DNA of 64,000 bases from Taibaiella sp. KBW10 (GTDB lineage: Bacteria > Bacteroidota > Bacteroidia > Chitinophagales > Chitinophagaceae). A program made the translations under genes and the position numbers. The stretch is taken from contig NZ_QAJI01000007.1 in the NCBI RefSeq assembly GCF_003852495.1, positions 167,863 through 231,862 of the forward strand. The letters run 5' to 3'. Position 1 is the stretch's first letter; each line of letters starts with the position of its first letter. The notes beneath the pieces are model-generated. The model saw only the letters and a list, made by a program, of their open reading frames with translations. It did no database searches and was not told where the DNA came from. This document shows positions 47,501 to 55,267 of the stretch, piece by piece.

Positions 47501-48242
47501 CGATGCGCAAAGGTGTATTAACAAAAGTACCGTTGAAGAAACCTGTTGAAGTGGCCGCTTGATTAGTAACAGTCGTTCCGGTAGCTTCATCCATACGGTA
47601 ATAAGCCAATAAACCACTTTCAGTTCCGGCTATTTTTTTACACATACTGTTTCTGATGTCGCTTGGCGTACGGACTGTATTCCATATTTTCAATTCATCC
47701 ATATCTCCGTCTATAGGAAAAGCAGCATTACCATCGGCACCAATCCTGAAGGGAAGGTTTGCATGTAAGGTATACCCTGAATCGGCGGCAATGCTGATCG
47801 GTGTGCCATTCTGCACGCCGTTTACATAACCAGTAATGGTACCATTCCTTTTTACCGTGATGGCAATATGGTTCCATTTTTCATAATCCAGGATCATGTT
47901 GTAGTCTTTACGGCTGCGGCCCTCTGCCCTGAAATTAAAACGGAGGGTGTTGGTCGCATAACGACACCAGGCCATACCTGTATTGGAACCACTGGCCCAG
48001 TTTTTATTTCCTAGAAATACCGGATCAGAGGCATTGCTCCTGATTTTGATCCATAGTTCGATTGTAAAATCGGATTGGGCTATGGATTTGGAAAGCGAAT
48101 CTCCCATATTGACCTGAGCCGTCCCATCAAAGCGAATGGCCTTAGATGCCCCCTGTGCATAGGCAACAGTACCGGTTACGGACAGCAGTGCCAAACAACA
48201 TAATTGTAGCAAATGCCTTTTAAAATATAACAGCGTTTTCAT
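44577..48242 (-). CDS. LamG/FN3 surface protein with T9SS sorting domain
   Basis: A 1221-residue exported protein. After a signal peptide (ending TVAYAQ) there are two LamG (concanavalin A-like) domains, about 35-235 and 500-700. They are a tandem duplication: both contain FxGT...GDSL, the strand LTLETWIKFNNPS or its counterpart, and LLAYYRMDE. Four fibronectin-type stretches, one about 400-490 and three about 890-1140, share FYVQDTC or DFYIRANCN followed by WAGPFTF. The end is a T9SS type A domain (LYPNPAADQLQIK). Such domains bind carbohydrates or other surfaces. It sits between the phosphodiesterase and FAD oxidoreductase genes; it may hold substrate at the cell surface. That role is inference. 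Confidence 0.85.
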   Translation of the reverse strand: MKTLLYFKRHLLQLCCLALLSVTGTVAYAQGASKAIRFDGTAQVNMGDSLSKSIAQSDFTIELWIKIRSNASDPVFLGNKNWASGSNTGMAWCRYATNTLRFNFRAEGRSRKDYNMILDYEKWNHIAITVKRNGTITGYVNGVQNGTPISIAADSGYTLHANLPFRIGADGNAAFPIDGDMDELKIWNTVRTPSDIRNSMCKKIAGTESGLLAYYRMDEATGTTVTNQAATSTGFFNGTFVNTPLRIASGAAIGDEAVNFYGASFAGQVLNLSSAANGNVLVNNISNSAVGVHLYKVNAVPNTTTGISNPGTNNVYYGVFPVVDTASYALVYDYTNFPAANTFEGGIDLFQRYGIDSTWMLWTALKNTTNNTLSKQAITARKELIIGSFVTSLTCNTPSALNAQNISTNSAVLGWTTGGSNRWNISYGTGAFVPGAGGITVQNISTGNYLLNNLQSNTSYQFYVQDTCASILGASAWAGPYTFTTAIDYSTYGSGYAMRFQGTAANEHVNLGDSLSGAMGTTDLTLETWIKFNNPSSDPSFIGNKNWANGQNTGILWCWNGGNSLRFNFKPVGGTRRDYDITVPDPSEWNHIAMVIDRRGNLTAYLNGVPAGSPINISADSGKTIDGTLPIRLGQDGTGVYGPKFKGAMDELKIWRKALSAAEIRANMCQKVNGADTNLLAYYRMDEPAGNVLTNLAGTGTVFNGTLLNSPQRIVSGAAIGDTSINIYPASWNNVGLSLNSNAMGQLSVDTVEANATGLHLYRMNNAPNYTNGIVQPGGTNQYFGVFTAGNKTASYKMAYHYGTYPNAVANNANLHVYNRKANDDTLWIQTPAVHTVATSILHIQQPLGVKHFVLADFSTPICATPQNVSIGNVDTGAATISWTSTAAGHTIEYGNSSFTLGSGTQVYPANSPMTLTNLNAAQTYKFYIKDSCNATNSSAWVGPFYFATLNTCPQPYNITADSITDASLLVKWQDNGVVTQDYIVSWGNQGFGNPAFGIQTNVTQKRYELTSAAPNTAYDFYIRANCNSSVPNSGWAGPFTFTTLACNPAQNIVMSNVTATGAKASWSSTASRWNVVYGTAGFPLGSGTQVGPLSTAEYTFGGLSNNTDYEFYLQDSCTLGLNPWKGPYAFRTAAPNAINNVAAAHFKLYPNPAADQLQIKLKEAKASVIVIRNNMGIVVLETRTQKEQVTIATDALPSGMYFVTISNESTSGTQKLIIQH

Positions 48243-48333
48243 TTTTATAAATTTTTGCTTTTCAATTCAAGATTTTATGTGATTAAGAAAGAATATATAG
48301 GAAAGCGCTGCCCTTTTCGCGCAGCGCCTGTCC

Positions 48334-49620
48334 TTATTGTAAGACGATTTTCCGGCTCGTTTGTTTTCCGTTGTTAGTCACCTGCATCATGTATAATCCT
48401 TTTGGCAAAGCCGTAAGATCAAAAGGCACGACCGTTAAACCTGTATTTGCTTTTACTTTTTTGCTTTGCGATACCGCTCCGTTAACATTGACAATGCTGA
48501 TACTGATCTCTCCTGTAATGTCTTTAAAAGCGACTTTGAACGCACCGTTGTTCGGATTAGGGAAAATGCCCAATTCAATTGCTGCATTGTTTACATCTTC
48601 GATATAGGTAGGATGTTCGGTGCTTGTATCGGCCAGCAACCAGGATTTACCATCTAAATTCCAGCTCGGATTGGTTTGTGGATTTTCGCAAGCCGTTCCT
48701 TTTAACAGGTGTGCCAAGGCGGTAACAGCGATATCGGTCAGTACAGGTGTGCTTCTTAACAAAGTGGTGTCTACTGGATTTGCAGACATATAATAACTGC
48801 CTGGATCAGGTCCTGTGATTTCCAAATGGGGAACACTTGGTCCGGAAGCAACCCACCAAATATGTCGCTCAGTATTGGATTGTCCACCATGTGTGGTTCC
48901 GATACCACCATGGTCGGTAGTCAGCATGATCAACCAGTCTTCCTGATTATAGGTAGGTCTTTGGTATAATTTAGCCAACACTTCTCCGATCTGCTGATCT
49001 ACATCCTGAATAGCGTTCATGTATTGTGCATTGTTCGGATTAAATCCTGAAGAGTGCCCGGTAGCATCTGTTTCATCATAGTGGATGAACAGGACGTCGA
49101 GGTTTGGATCGGATAACTGAATCTTTGCGGCAGCCGTTACTGCGCCTTGTCCGTGCGAACCGGCATCTATCGATTGGTTGAACCCGCTGTTGAAGACAAA
49201 ACCGGCAGCATTATTACTATTGGTCGGGTCATTCATCGGATCCCAGGTAATGATCTGTATGGCTTTTAGATTAGGCAAACACTCTTTAGCACGCTTGGGA
49301 AAATAAGGATAGTTGGCAAAATTAGGATTGGTATAACTGTTATTGGTTACCTGATGCTTCGCTTCCCAAACACCGGTCATCATGGTAGACCAGGAGGCAC
49401 CGCTTGAAGTCTGTCCACAATGCCAGGAATCAAAAGTATACAGCCCATGTGCCATAAGGGTATCGATATTGGGCGTATTGGCCTGTACCAAGGCATCTGA
49501 GCGCACCCCGTCGATCCCGATAAACAGCACCTTTGGTTTTTTAGGTGTGGTTTGTGCAAAAGCCGTTGCGGTAAGGCCGATCAATGCGGCAGTACTGAGT
49601 AAATTTTTAATCGTTTTCAT
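48334..49620 (-). CDS. T9SS-exported phosphodiesterase / alkaline-phosphatase-superfamily enzyme
   Basis: A 428-residue exported enzyme of the type I phosphodiesterase / nucleotide pyrophosphatase group of the alkaline phosphatase superfamily. After a signal peptide (about 1-22, ending TAFAQ) come the metal and nucleophile motifs: LFIGIDGVRSDA, SSGASWSTMMTG (Ser or Thr nucleophile), HYDETDATGHSSGF and TTDHGGIGTTHGG. A T9SS type A domain (IFPNPNNGAFKV) ends the protein. The same superfamily contains phosphonoacetate hydrolase. Here it lies after the TonB receptor and before the LamG gene, so it may release phosphonate or phosphate esters outside the cell. Substrate unproven. Confidence 0.85.
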   Translation of the reverse strand: MKTIKNLLSTAALIGLTATAFAQTTPKKPKVLFIGIDGVRSDALVQANTPNIDTLMAHGLYTFDSWHCGQTSSGASWSTMMTGVWEAKHQVTNNSYTNPNFANYPYFPKRAKECLPNLKAIQIITWDPMNDPTNSNNAAGFVFNSGFNQSIDAGSHGQGAVTAAAKIQLSDPNLDVLFIHYDETDATGHSSGFNPNNAQYMNAIQDVDQQIGEVLAKLYQRPTYNQEDWLIMLTTDHGGIGTTHGGQSNTERHIWWVASGPSVPHLEITGPDPGSYYMSANPVDTTLLRSTPVLTDIAVTALAHLLKGTACENPQTNPSWNLDGKSWLLADTSTEHPTYIEDVNNAAIELGIFPNPNNGAFKVAFKDITGEISISIVNVNGAVSQSKKVKANTGLTVVPFDLTALPKGLYMMQVTNNGKQTSRKIVLQ

Positions 49621-49687
49621 TTTTGAATTGATTTTTATAATTTTTTTAAAAATTTATTTTGGTTTTGATATCAAAAATTTTGGTGTC

Positions 49688-52627
49688 CTACAGGTTGTAT
49701 CGTAAGCCCAGTAAACCTCTTATGGAATAATATTCTGTCTTCACAGGGCGTTCCTTTTGCCCGCGGTACATCGTGAACGGTGTGTTGGTCAGGTTATTCA
49801 ACTCTGCAAAAAAGGAAAAGTGCTGTTTAAAGTTGTAGGAAAAGGAATAGTCTACCGTCAGGCTCCGGCCCACATACACATCATAATTATTATCCTGATG
49901 CAGAATGAGTGTCTTTTCAGAAGCAGGGTCTTTAACGGCATAAAGATTCAGTTCGTAGAGATATGGGTCACGATAATTCAGTCCGATCCGGGTCGTAATA
50001 TGTTCGTTTTCGAAGAACAGGGCTACATTCATTACATTGGGTGATTGTCTGGGTAGCTGTTGTGGCTTTTCTCTTGCGGCAATGTTCATCCGGGAGTATG
50101 TATAAGAATAGTTGAAATTCACCCCGAAGTTTTTGAACATTCCGGGCAGGAACCGAAATTTGGTCATTAAAGAGGCTTCCAGGCCGGCGGCATATGATTG
50201 CGGGGCATTCTGAAACTTCTTGGCGATTACCCCACCCGGAATCTGGAATTCATTAGAGACACCTGCATTGTCCGCACTGCTGCTTTCAAATGCGGTATAG
50301 ATATGGTCTTTTACATTTTTATAAAAAGAAGAGAAACTAAACATGCTGGTCGCTCCCAAATAGCGCTCATAAGCCAAATCAATATTCCAGGAATAAGTCG
50401 GTTTTAAGGAGGGATTACCATATACAAGATCATTATTCGAGTAATCTATTGCAGCGGCTCCTGGCTTGATCTCGTTAAAGTTTGGCCGACGGAAAGTACG
50501 TGTTGTTGCAAAACGCAGGTTCTGCTTATCGGTCAGGGCATATTTTACATTAAGCATGGGTAATACTGACAGGTACGATTTGCCTGACTGTACCGAAACC
50601 AGTGCTACGGTACCCAATGCCGGGTCTATGGTCACAATACTATCTGCCTGTACATTCGGATTGGTATATTCTATACGGGCACCAGGCAAAATCGTCAGCT
50701 TAGGTACGGGACTCCATTCTGCCATTGCATAGCCGGCATATACCTGCTCTTTATAGCGATAGCTGGAACCAACCATCTGCTGAAAATAAGGGGTCTTGAC
50801 ACCGAAAGGAATATAGCGCAAGGTATCTCCCAGGCTGGACACAAAACGATCGACCTGATCGCCTTTCAGGAAAGGCAGCATTTTACCGCTGTATGGGCTT
50901 CCGAGCTCTTGCAGGAATCCTCCGCGTTCATTGACCAGACCCGGATTAAAGCTGTTGTACAGTATAGAAGTACTCAGGTCTTTGTTCCGCTCCCACAGCT
51001 CCAGGCCCACATTTCTACGGCCCTCTTTCATCCGCATTTTACCGCCGAATTTCAGTTTCAGGTTATTCTTGACTGCATATTGCATATCTATCTGCGCCGT
51101 AACCGGGTCTTTTTCGGTGGTCTGATTGGTTTCAGAATAGGCACGCGTAAAAGCAAAAGAATTATCAGAAGGATTGATTAGCGGTACTTCCCGATAGGTA
51201 GGTTGTATATTTTTATAGTTATCTCCGTATCCGGGTTCCGGGCTGTCAATGTCCAATAATTTAAGCCTGTCATAAGCATTACGCTCATCGGTTACTTTCC
51301 CGTTTTCATCCAGGTATAGAAAATCGGTAAAGTCGACCGCCTTTTCAAATTCCACTACATGGTAGCCATTGCGTGCATCTCCTTTACTAAAAGGTACGGC
51401 ACCGTATTGAAAGGCATTGCTGTAGCTCGCTACCCGCCAACTGGCCGAAAGTTTTTTAGCGAGTTTTAGCTCTCCCCCCAACTCCGCACCCCAAAAACGG
51501 GTAAGCATAATATTATGAATATTTTGCAGTTTGATAGATTGTCCCCAACCGGTACTCCAGTTGTACATGGTCTTACGGTTGTATTCATCATCCTTCATAC
51601 TACCGTATACTCCTTTGGCATAGATCCTGGCCTGCTCGTTAAATTTATATTCCAAGGCACCGTTAAACCCTAAGGTACTGCGCCTTCCTTCATAATCTCT
51701 CAGCTCCAGACGAGACAAAGACTGGTTCATGTTACTACCATAAAATACCTGATAGTTATCAGTTGCCCAATTACGGTTATATAAAGAACCACCGGCAAAA
51801 TAGCCGAATTTTCCGTTTTTGCTTCGGTTGCCGTATGCCAGGGAAGCGTTATAGATGGGCTTATCGGCTTGTGCATTATAGCCGGCACCCAGAGAGGCTT
51901 GTATCGATTTTTTGGCAGGGGCATTTTTTGTAATAAAATTGGCGCTTCCGCCAATGGCATCGCCTTCCATATCGGGCGACAGCGTTTTAGAAACAACGAT
52001 ATAGTCGACCAGGCTTGAAGGAAAAATATCGAAATTCATTGCTCTGGTCTTAGATTCTTCATCTGCTACCGGCATACGGTCTCCGTTCACCAAGGCTGCG
52101 CTCCAGTCAGAAGGGGTACCCCTAAAGGAGATAAAACGCCCCTCTCCCTGATCAGACTCCATCACCACACCCGGCAGCCGCTGTACGGCTTCTGCCACAT
52201 TACGATCGGGCAGTTTGGCCACCCCTTCTGCAGACACAATATTGGAAAAAACGGTGGATGATTTCATCATATTCAGCGCTTTGGTCTCTGTACCTTTAAT
52301 GCTGGCCAGTACCAATACCTCATTCAATTCCTTTTCTGCCAGTTCTATAGTACCCAGAGAAAGGTCTCCGGTAAGTTCAATCACTCTGGTGTAAGGCTGA
52401 TAGCCTAAAGACGAGACACTTAAGGTATATTTACCATACGGAATACCGATCAATTCGAAACGACCATCTATATCCGTAACGGTATTATAAGATTTATCTA
52501 CCAGGTTGATGATAATACCGGGTAGGGCTTCCTTTTTGTCTTGTACAATACCTTTTATGCTTGCAGTTTGTGCAAACAAGGCTGCGGGTAATACACTAAA
52601 AGCCACAAGCGTAACTATACTTTTCAT
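49688..52627 (-). CDS. TonB-dependent outer-membrane receptor
   Basis: A 979-residue receptor for active uptake across the outer membrane. A signal peptide is followed by a CarboxypepD_reg-like domain (about 20-105, ASIKGIVQDKKEALPG), a plug (about 120-240) with VAKLPDRNVAEAVQRLPGV and RFISFRGTPSDWSA, and a 22-stranded-type barrel ending YSIRGLLGLRYNL. The plug recalls the Xanthomonas/Caulobacter-type receptors. There is no SusD partner, so it is not a standard SusCD system. It is second in the leftward arm, 23 bp after the His-tailed protein gene; a phosphonate-containing ligand is inferred. Confidence 0.9.
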   Translation of the reverse strand: MKSIVTLVAFSVLPAALFAQTASIKGIVQDKKEALPGIIINLVDKSYNTVTDIDGRFELIGIPYGKYTLSVSSLGYQPYTRVIELTGDLSLGTIELAEKELNEVLVLASIKGTETKALNMMKSSTVFSNIVSAEGVAKLPDRNVAEAVQRLPGVVMESDQGEGRFISFRGTPSDWSAALVNGDRMPVADEESKTRAMNFDIFPSSLVDYIVVSKTLSPDMEGDAIGGSANFITKNAPAKKSIQASLGAGYNAQADKPIYNASLAYGNRSKNGKFGYFAGGSLYNRNWATDNYQVFYGSNMNQSLSRLELRDYEGRRSTLGFNGALEYKFNEQARIYAKGVYGSMKDDEYNRKTMYNWSTGWGQSIKLQNIHNIMLTRFWGAELGGELKLAKKLSASWRVASYSNAFQYGAVPFSKGDARNGYHVVEFEKAVDFTDFLYLDENGKVTDERNAYDRLKLLDIDSPEPGYGDNYKNIQPTYREVPLINPSDNSFAFTRAYSETNQTTEKDPVTAQIDMQYAVKNNLKLKFGGKMRMKEGRRNVGLELWERNKDLSTSILYNSFNPGLVNERGGFLQELGSPYSGKMLPFLKGDQVDRFVSSLGDTLRYIPFGVKTPYFQQMVGSSYRYKEQVYAGYAMAEWSPVPKLTILPGARIEYTNPNVQADSIVTIDPALGTVALVSVQSGKSYLSVLPMLNVKYALTDKQNLRFATTRTFRRPNFNEIKPGAAAIDYSNNDLVYGNPSLKPTYSWNIDLAYERYLGATSMFSFSSFYKNVKDHIYTAFESSSADNAGVSNEFQIPGGVIAKKFQNAPQSYAAGLEASLMTKFRFLPGMFKNFGVNFNYSYTYSRMNIAAREKPQQLPRQSPNVMNVALFFENEHITTRIGLNYRDPYLYELNLYAVKDPASEKTLILHQDNNYDVYVGRSLTVDYSFSYNFKQHFSFFAELNNLTNTPFTMYRGQKERPVKTEYYSIRGLLGLRYNL

Positions 52628-52650
52628 TATTTATTGATTATTATATGATC

Positions 52651-53088
52651 TTATTGATGTTCGTGTGTTGCATGCGCCTCATGATGTTTCAGGTCGGGCA
52701 CCGGCGCTTTGGGATGCAATTGATTTTGGTGTTCTATAAAGAGCTGTGCTAAATCGGGCCTTCTGAAATACTGCACGACGGGAATAACCGTTTCGTAAAA
52801 TGTGTTATAGAAAAACCGGCTTCTTTTTTCCGGTACGATCGCTTCGTACGTTTTTTTATATGTGGCCACACATTTAAGGAATAAGGTATCGGCAGGTAGC
52901 GCAACCGGATAATCGAGTTTGTATTTTTGCACCTTATACAGATCTCCGGCGATACAAAATTCATGCAGGAGTATATCTATTGCGACCACTTTACCCACGC
53001 TATCTCTTTCTGCCGTATGCTGCTGTGCAAAACTGTTGATTCCTGCTATACAGCAACACATGAACCACAAGACCCTTAACTTGCTCAT
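52651..53088 (-). CDS. Exported 145-residue protein with His-rich tail
   Basis: A 145-residue protein that I do not recognise. It has a signal peptide (MSKLRVLWFMCCCIAGINSFA) with a run of three Cys in the hydrophobic part. The body is predicted mostly helical. The C-terminus is His-rich (LKHHEAHATHEHQ), suggesting metal binding. It is the first gene of the leftward phosphonate-type arm, 23 bp before the TonB receptor gene, behind a -7 element with an overlapping operator dyad. It might be a periplasmic or lipid-attached partner of the receptor or the metal-dependent phosphodiesterase; that is a guess. Confidence 0.7.
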   Translation of the reverse strand: MSKLRVLWFMCCCIAGINSFAQQHTAERDSVGKVVAIDILLHEFCIAGDLYKVQKYKLDYPVALPADTLFLKCVATYKKTYEAIVPEKRSRFFYNTFYETVIPVVQYFRRPDLAQLFIEHQNQLHPKAPVPDLKHHEAHATHEHQ

Positions 53089-53119
53089 AAAACAATTTGT
53101 TTAAGAAATAATTACAAGG

Positions 53120-53163
53120 CAAAATTAATAAACAGTAGTTTACAAATGCTTAACTTATGTTTA
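53120..53163 (-). promoter_or_regulatory. Promoter and operator dyads of the leftward phosphonate arm
   Basis: On the minus strand TAATTTTG (53120-53127) fits the -7 consensus. A perfect dyad TAAAC-AGTA-GTTTA (53129-53142) lies directly upstream, in the spacer. A second, imperfect copy TTAAC-TTAT-GTTTA (53150-53163) starts exactly 21 bp away, two helical turns. The same dyad occurs at the MFS gene. A TTTG (53143-53146) is at only 15 bp from -7, so the -33 is not certain. Confidence 0.6.
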
Positions 53164-53232
53164 CCAAATTGTTAAGAAAATGGGCAGAATATTAATTTCA
53201 AAAGGGAATTATGCAGAATAGAAAAGACACAA

Positions 53233-53240
53233 TATCTTTG
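53233..53240 (+). promoter_or_regulatory. Putative -7 element of the XRE-cupin regulator gene
   Basis: TATCTTTG matches TAnnTTTG exactly and lies 19 bp before the ATG at 53260. No good -33 TTG is seen. Confidence 0.5.
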
Positions 53241-53259
53241 AGGTTTATAAATTCTAAAC

Positions 53260-53829
53260 ATGGAAGGAGCATTTTTACTGGAGGTAAGCCGAAGAATTAA
53301 AGAATTTCGGTACGAGAAAAGATTAACAGTACAACAATTGGCCGACAGATCGGGTGTGAGTAAAGGACTGATCTCTCAAATAGAAAATGGCAGAAGCATC
53401 CCTTCCCTTCCCGTATTATTTGGTATTATTCAATCTTTAGAAATGGCCGTCAGCAGTTTTTTTGACGGGCTCAATTTGCAAACGCCCAACGTAATCGTGC
53501 AGCGTAAAAAAGACTATGAATCCTTTACCAAAGAGGATGCCAAGGGTTTTTTATACAAACGTATTTTTGTAAAAAGCCTCTCCGCTTCTACCCTTGACTT
53601 TGTGATCCTGGAACTGAATAAGAATGCAAAAAGAGAGGAAGTAACCACCGATGCCTTTGAATATAAATACATCATACAGGGAAAGTGTGAATACCTGATC
53701 AATGGTGAGCGCTACGAATTAGCAGAAGGAGACTCTTTATTCTTTGACGGACGCCTGCCGCATGTACCCAAAAATACCGGAAATGATAAGTGTGTGATGC
53801 TGATTGTTTACTTCTTCAACCAAAAGTAA
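53260..53829 (+). CDS. XRE-family regulator with C-terminal cupin domain
   Basis: A 189-residue transcription factor. The N-terminal helix-turn-helix (about 10-65) is LTVQQLADRSGVSKGLISQIENG, and the C-terminal cupin_2 barrel (about 105-185) has EYKYIIQGKCEYLINGERYELAEGDSLFF. Regulators of this type sense a small ligand in the cupin pocket. It lies between the two arms of the phosphonate-type locus, and a TAAAC-N4-GTTTA dyad is found at the promoters on both sides. The most economical reading is that it controls both arms, probably as a repressor released by substrate. Confidence 0.9.
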   Translation: MEGAFLLEVSRRIKEFRYEKRLTVQQLADRSGVSKGLISQIENGRSIPSLPVLFGIIQSLEMAVSSFFDGLNLQTPNVIVQRKKDYESFTKEDAKGFLYKRIFVKSLSASTLDFVILELNKNAKREEVTTDAFEYKYIIQGKCEYLINGERYELAEGDSLFFDGRLPHVPKNTGNDKCVMLIVYFFNQK

Positions 53830-53837
53830 ACAAATAC

Positions 53838-53913
53838 TAAACATTAATTTAGCATTAAGATAACATTGGAGCACTACATTTGCGCCTGAATACAAATACT
53901 AAACATTAGTTTA
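53838..53913 (+). promoter_or_regulatory. Promoter and paired operators of the DUF5690 transporter gene
   Basis: A 22-base direct repeat (53830-53851 and 53892-53913, one mismatch) holds the dyad TAAAC-ATTA-GTTTA at 53900-53913 and its one-off TAAAC-ATTA-ATTTA at 53838-53851. They are 62 bp apart, about six helical turns. The -7 element TACATTTG (53875-53882) lies between the two. The second copy abuts the ATG at 53914. The arrangement fits repression by a DNA loop or by blocking RNA polymerase. Confidence 0.65.
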
Positions 53914-55227
53914 ATGAAAGTAAGGCAAAAATTAGCGCAAGAGGCTAATTCCGTGTGGTTTATATGTTTTGCGACTATAGCATCTTTTCTGACCTATACC
54001 GCTATGTATGCGGTACGAAAAGCATTTGCCGCCGGCACTTATGGCGGACAGACCTTTTGGGGTATCGATTTTAAGATATGGCTGGTTACGGCACAAACCA
54101 TTGGGTATACCCTTTCCAAATGGATCGGCATTAAGATTGTCGCGGAAAATACTCCTAAACAAAGACCCCGCCTCATCATAGGGCTTATCCTGATCTCCGT
54201 GCTCAGCCTGGGCTTATTTGCAATCGTATCCAGTCCTTATAATATTGCAGCCCTCTTCCTGAATGGCCTACCCATTGGCATGATCTTCGGACTCATTTTC
54301 AATTACCTGGAAGGCAGGCGCAGTACAGAAATCCTTGTGGTCGGCCTCACCATAACCCAAATCTTTTCTTCCGGCTTCGTCAAAAGTATGGGCCAGTATT
54401 TTATCCATAACCTTGGGGTTAATGATATATGGATGCCCTTTATTATCGGGCTTTGTTTCTTACCGGTATTATTGTTTTCAGTGTGGATGCTGGAGCAGTT
54501 GCCTCCGCAAACAAAAGAAGATATTGCCCTGAAGTCGGCCCGAAGCCCTATGATTAAGGTAGAACGCAAACAATTTATCCGCCATTTCATCGGAGGCCTC
54601 ACGATTTTTATGATCAGTTATATACTGATGACCAGCTACCGGGATTTCAGGGACAATTTCGCACCGGAGATCTGGCAGGGACTGGGGTTTGAAGGGCATT
54701 CTTCTATTTTCACGCTGAGTGAAATTCCGGTATCGATTATCATTCTTTTCCTGATGATTTTCCTGCAAAAAATACAAAACAATTTAAAAGCTTTTCTTTT
54801 TATCCATGCCATCAGCATTACCGGTGCCCTGATATTGCTTATCAGTACCCTTTGTTACGGATTCGGATACCTTAGCCCGCAACTGTGGATTTGTGCGACC
54901 GGTATTGGTCTGTATATTGCTTATGTACCGGCAAATACGATCTTCTTTGAACGCATGCTGGCGGTATTCAAACATGCAGGCAATGCAGGTTTTATCGTAA
55001 TCATGGCCGATTTCTATGGCTATTGCGGGAGTATAAGCGTCCTGTTTTATAAAAACTTCGGCAGCCAAAAAATGAGCTATGTCGATTTCTTCTTTAATGC
55101 CTCCCTGGTGGTCGCCGGCCTGTTGCTGCTGGCACAAGTCAGCTCGGTCTTCTACTTCCTTCGGAAGGTAAATCCGCGACGCATACCCGCAGAAAAGGAA
55201 TCTCAAAAGTTAAGTATTAGTAAATAA
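53914..55227 (+). CDS. DUF5690-type MFS transporter
   Basis: A 437-residue inner-membrane protein with about twelve membrane segments of the major facilitator type. It resembles DUF5690, a Bacteroidota group related by fold to organophosphate transporters (GlpT/UhpT-like); features include TYGGQTFWGIDFKIWLVTAQ in the first periplasmic stretch. It heads the rightward arm with the PhnX-like gene 40 bp downstream. Behind the XRE-cupin gene and two operator dyads, it is likely the inner-membrane importer of the locus substrate. Substrate inferred only. Confidence 0.82.
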   Translation: MKVRQKLAQEANSVWFICFATIASFLTYTAMYAVRKAFAAGTYGGQTFWGIDFKIWLVTAQTIGYTLSKWIGIKIVAENTPKQRPRLIIGLILISVLSLGLFAIVSSPYNIAALFLNGLPIGMIFGLIFNYLEGRRSTEILVVGLTITQIFSSGFVKSMGQYFIHNLGVNDIWMPFIIGLCFLPVLLFSVWMLEQLPPQTKEDIALKSARSPMIKVERKQFIRHFIGGLTIFMISYILMTSYRDFRDNFAPEIWQGLGFEGHSSIFTLSEIPVSIIILFLMIFLQKIQNNLKAFLFIHAISITGALILLISTLCYGFGYLSPQLWICATGIGLYIAYVPANTIFFERMLAVFKHAGNAGFIVIMADFYGYCGSISVLFYKNFGSQKMSYVDFFFNASLVVAGLLLLAQVSSVFYFLRKVNPRRIPAEKESQKLSISK

Positions 55228-55267
55228 TTGTTTTATATTTGTACACTTTCTTTAAATTAAATAACCA

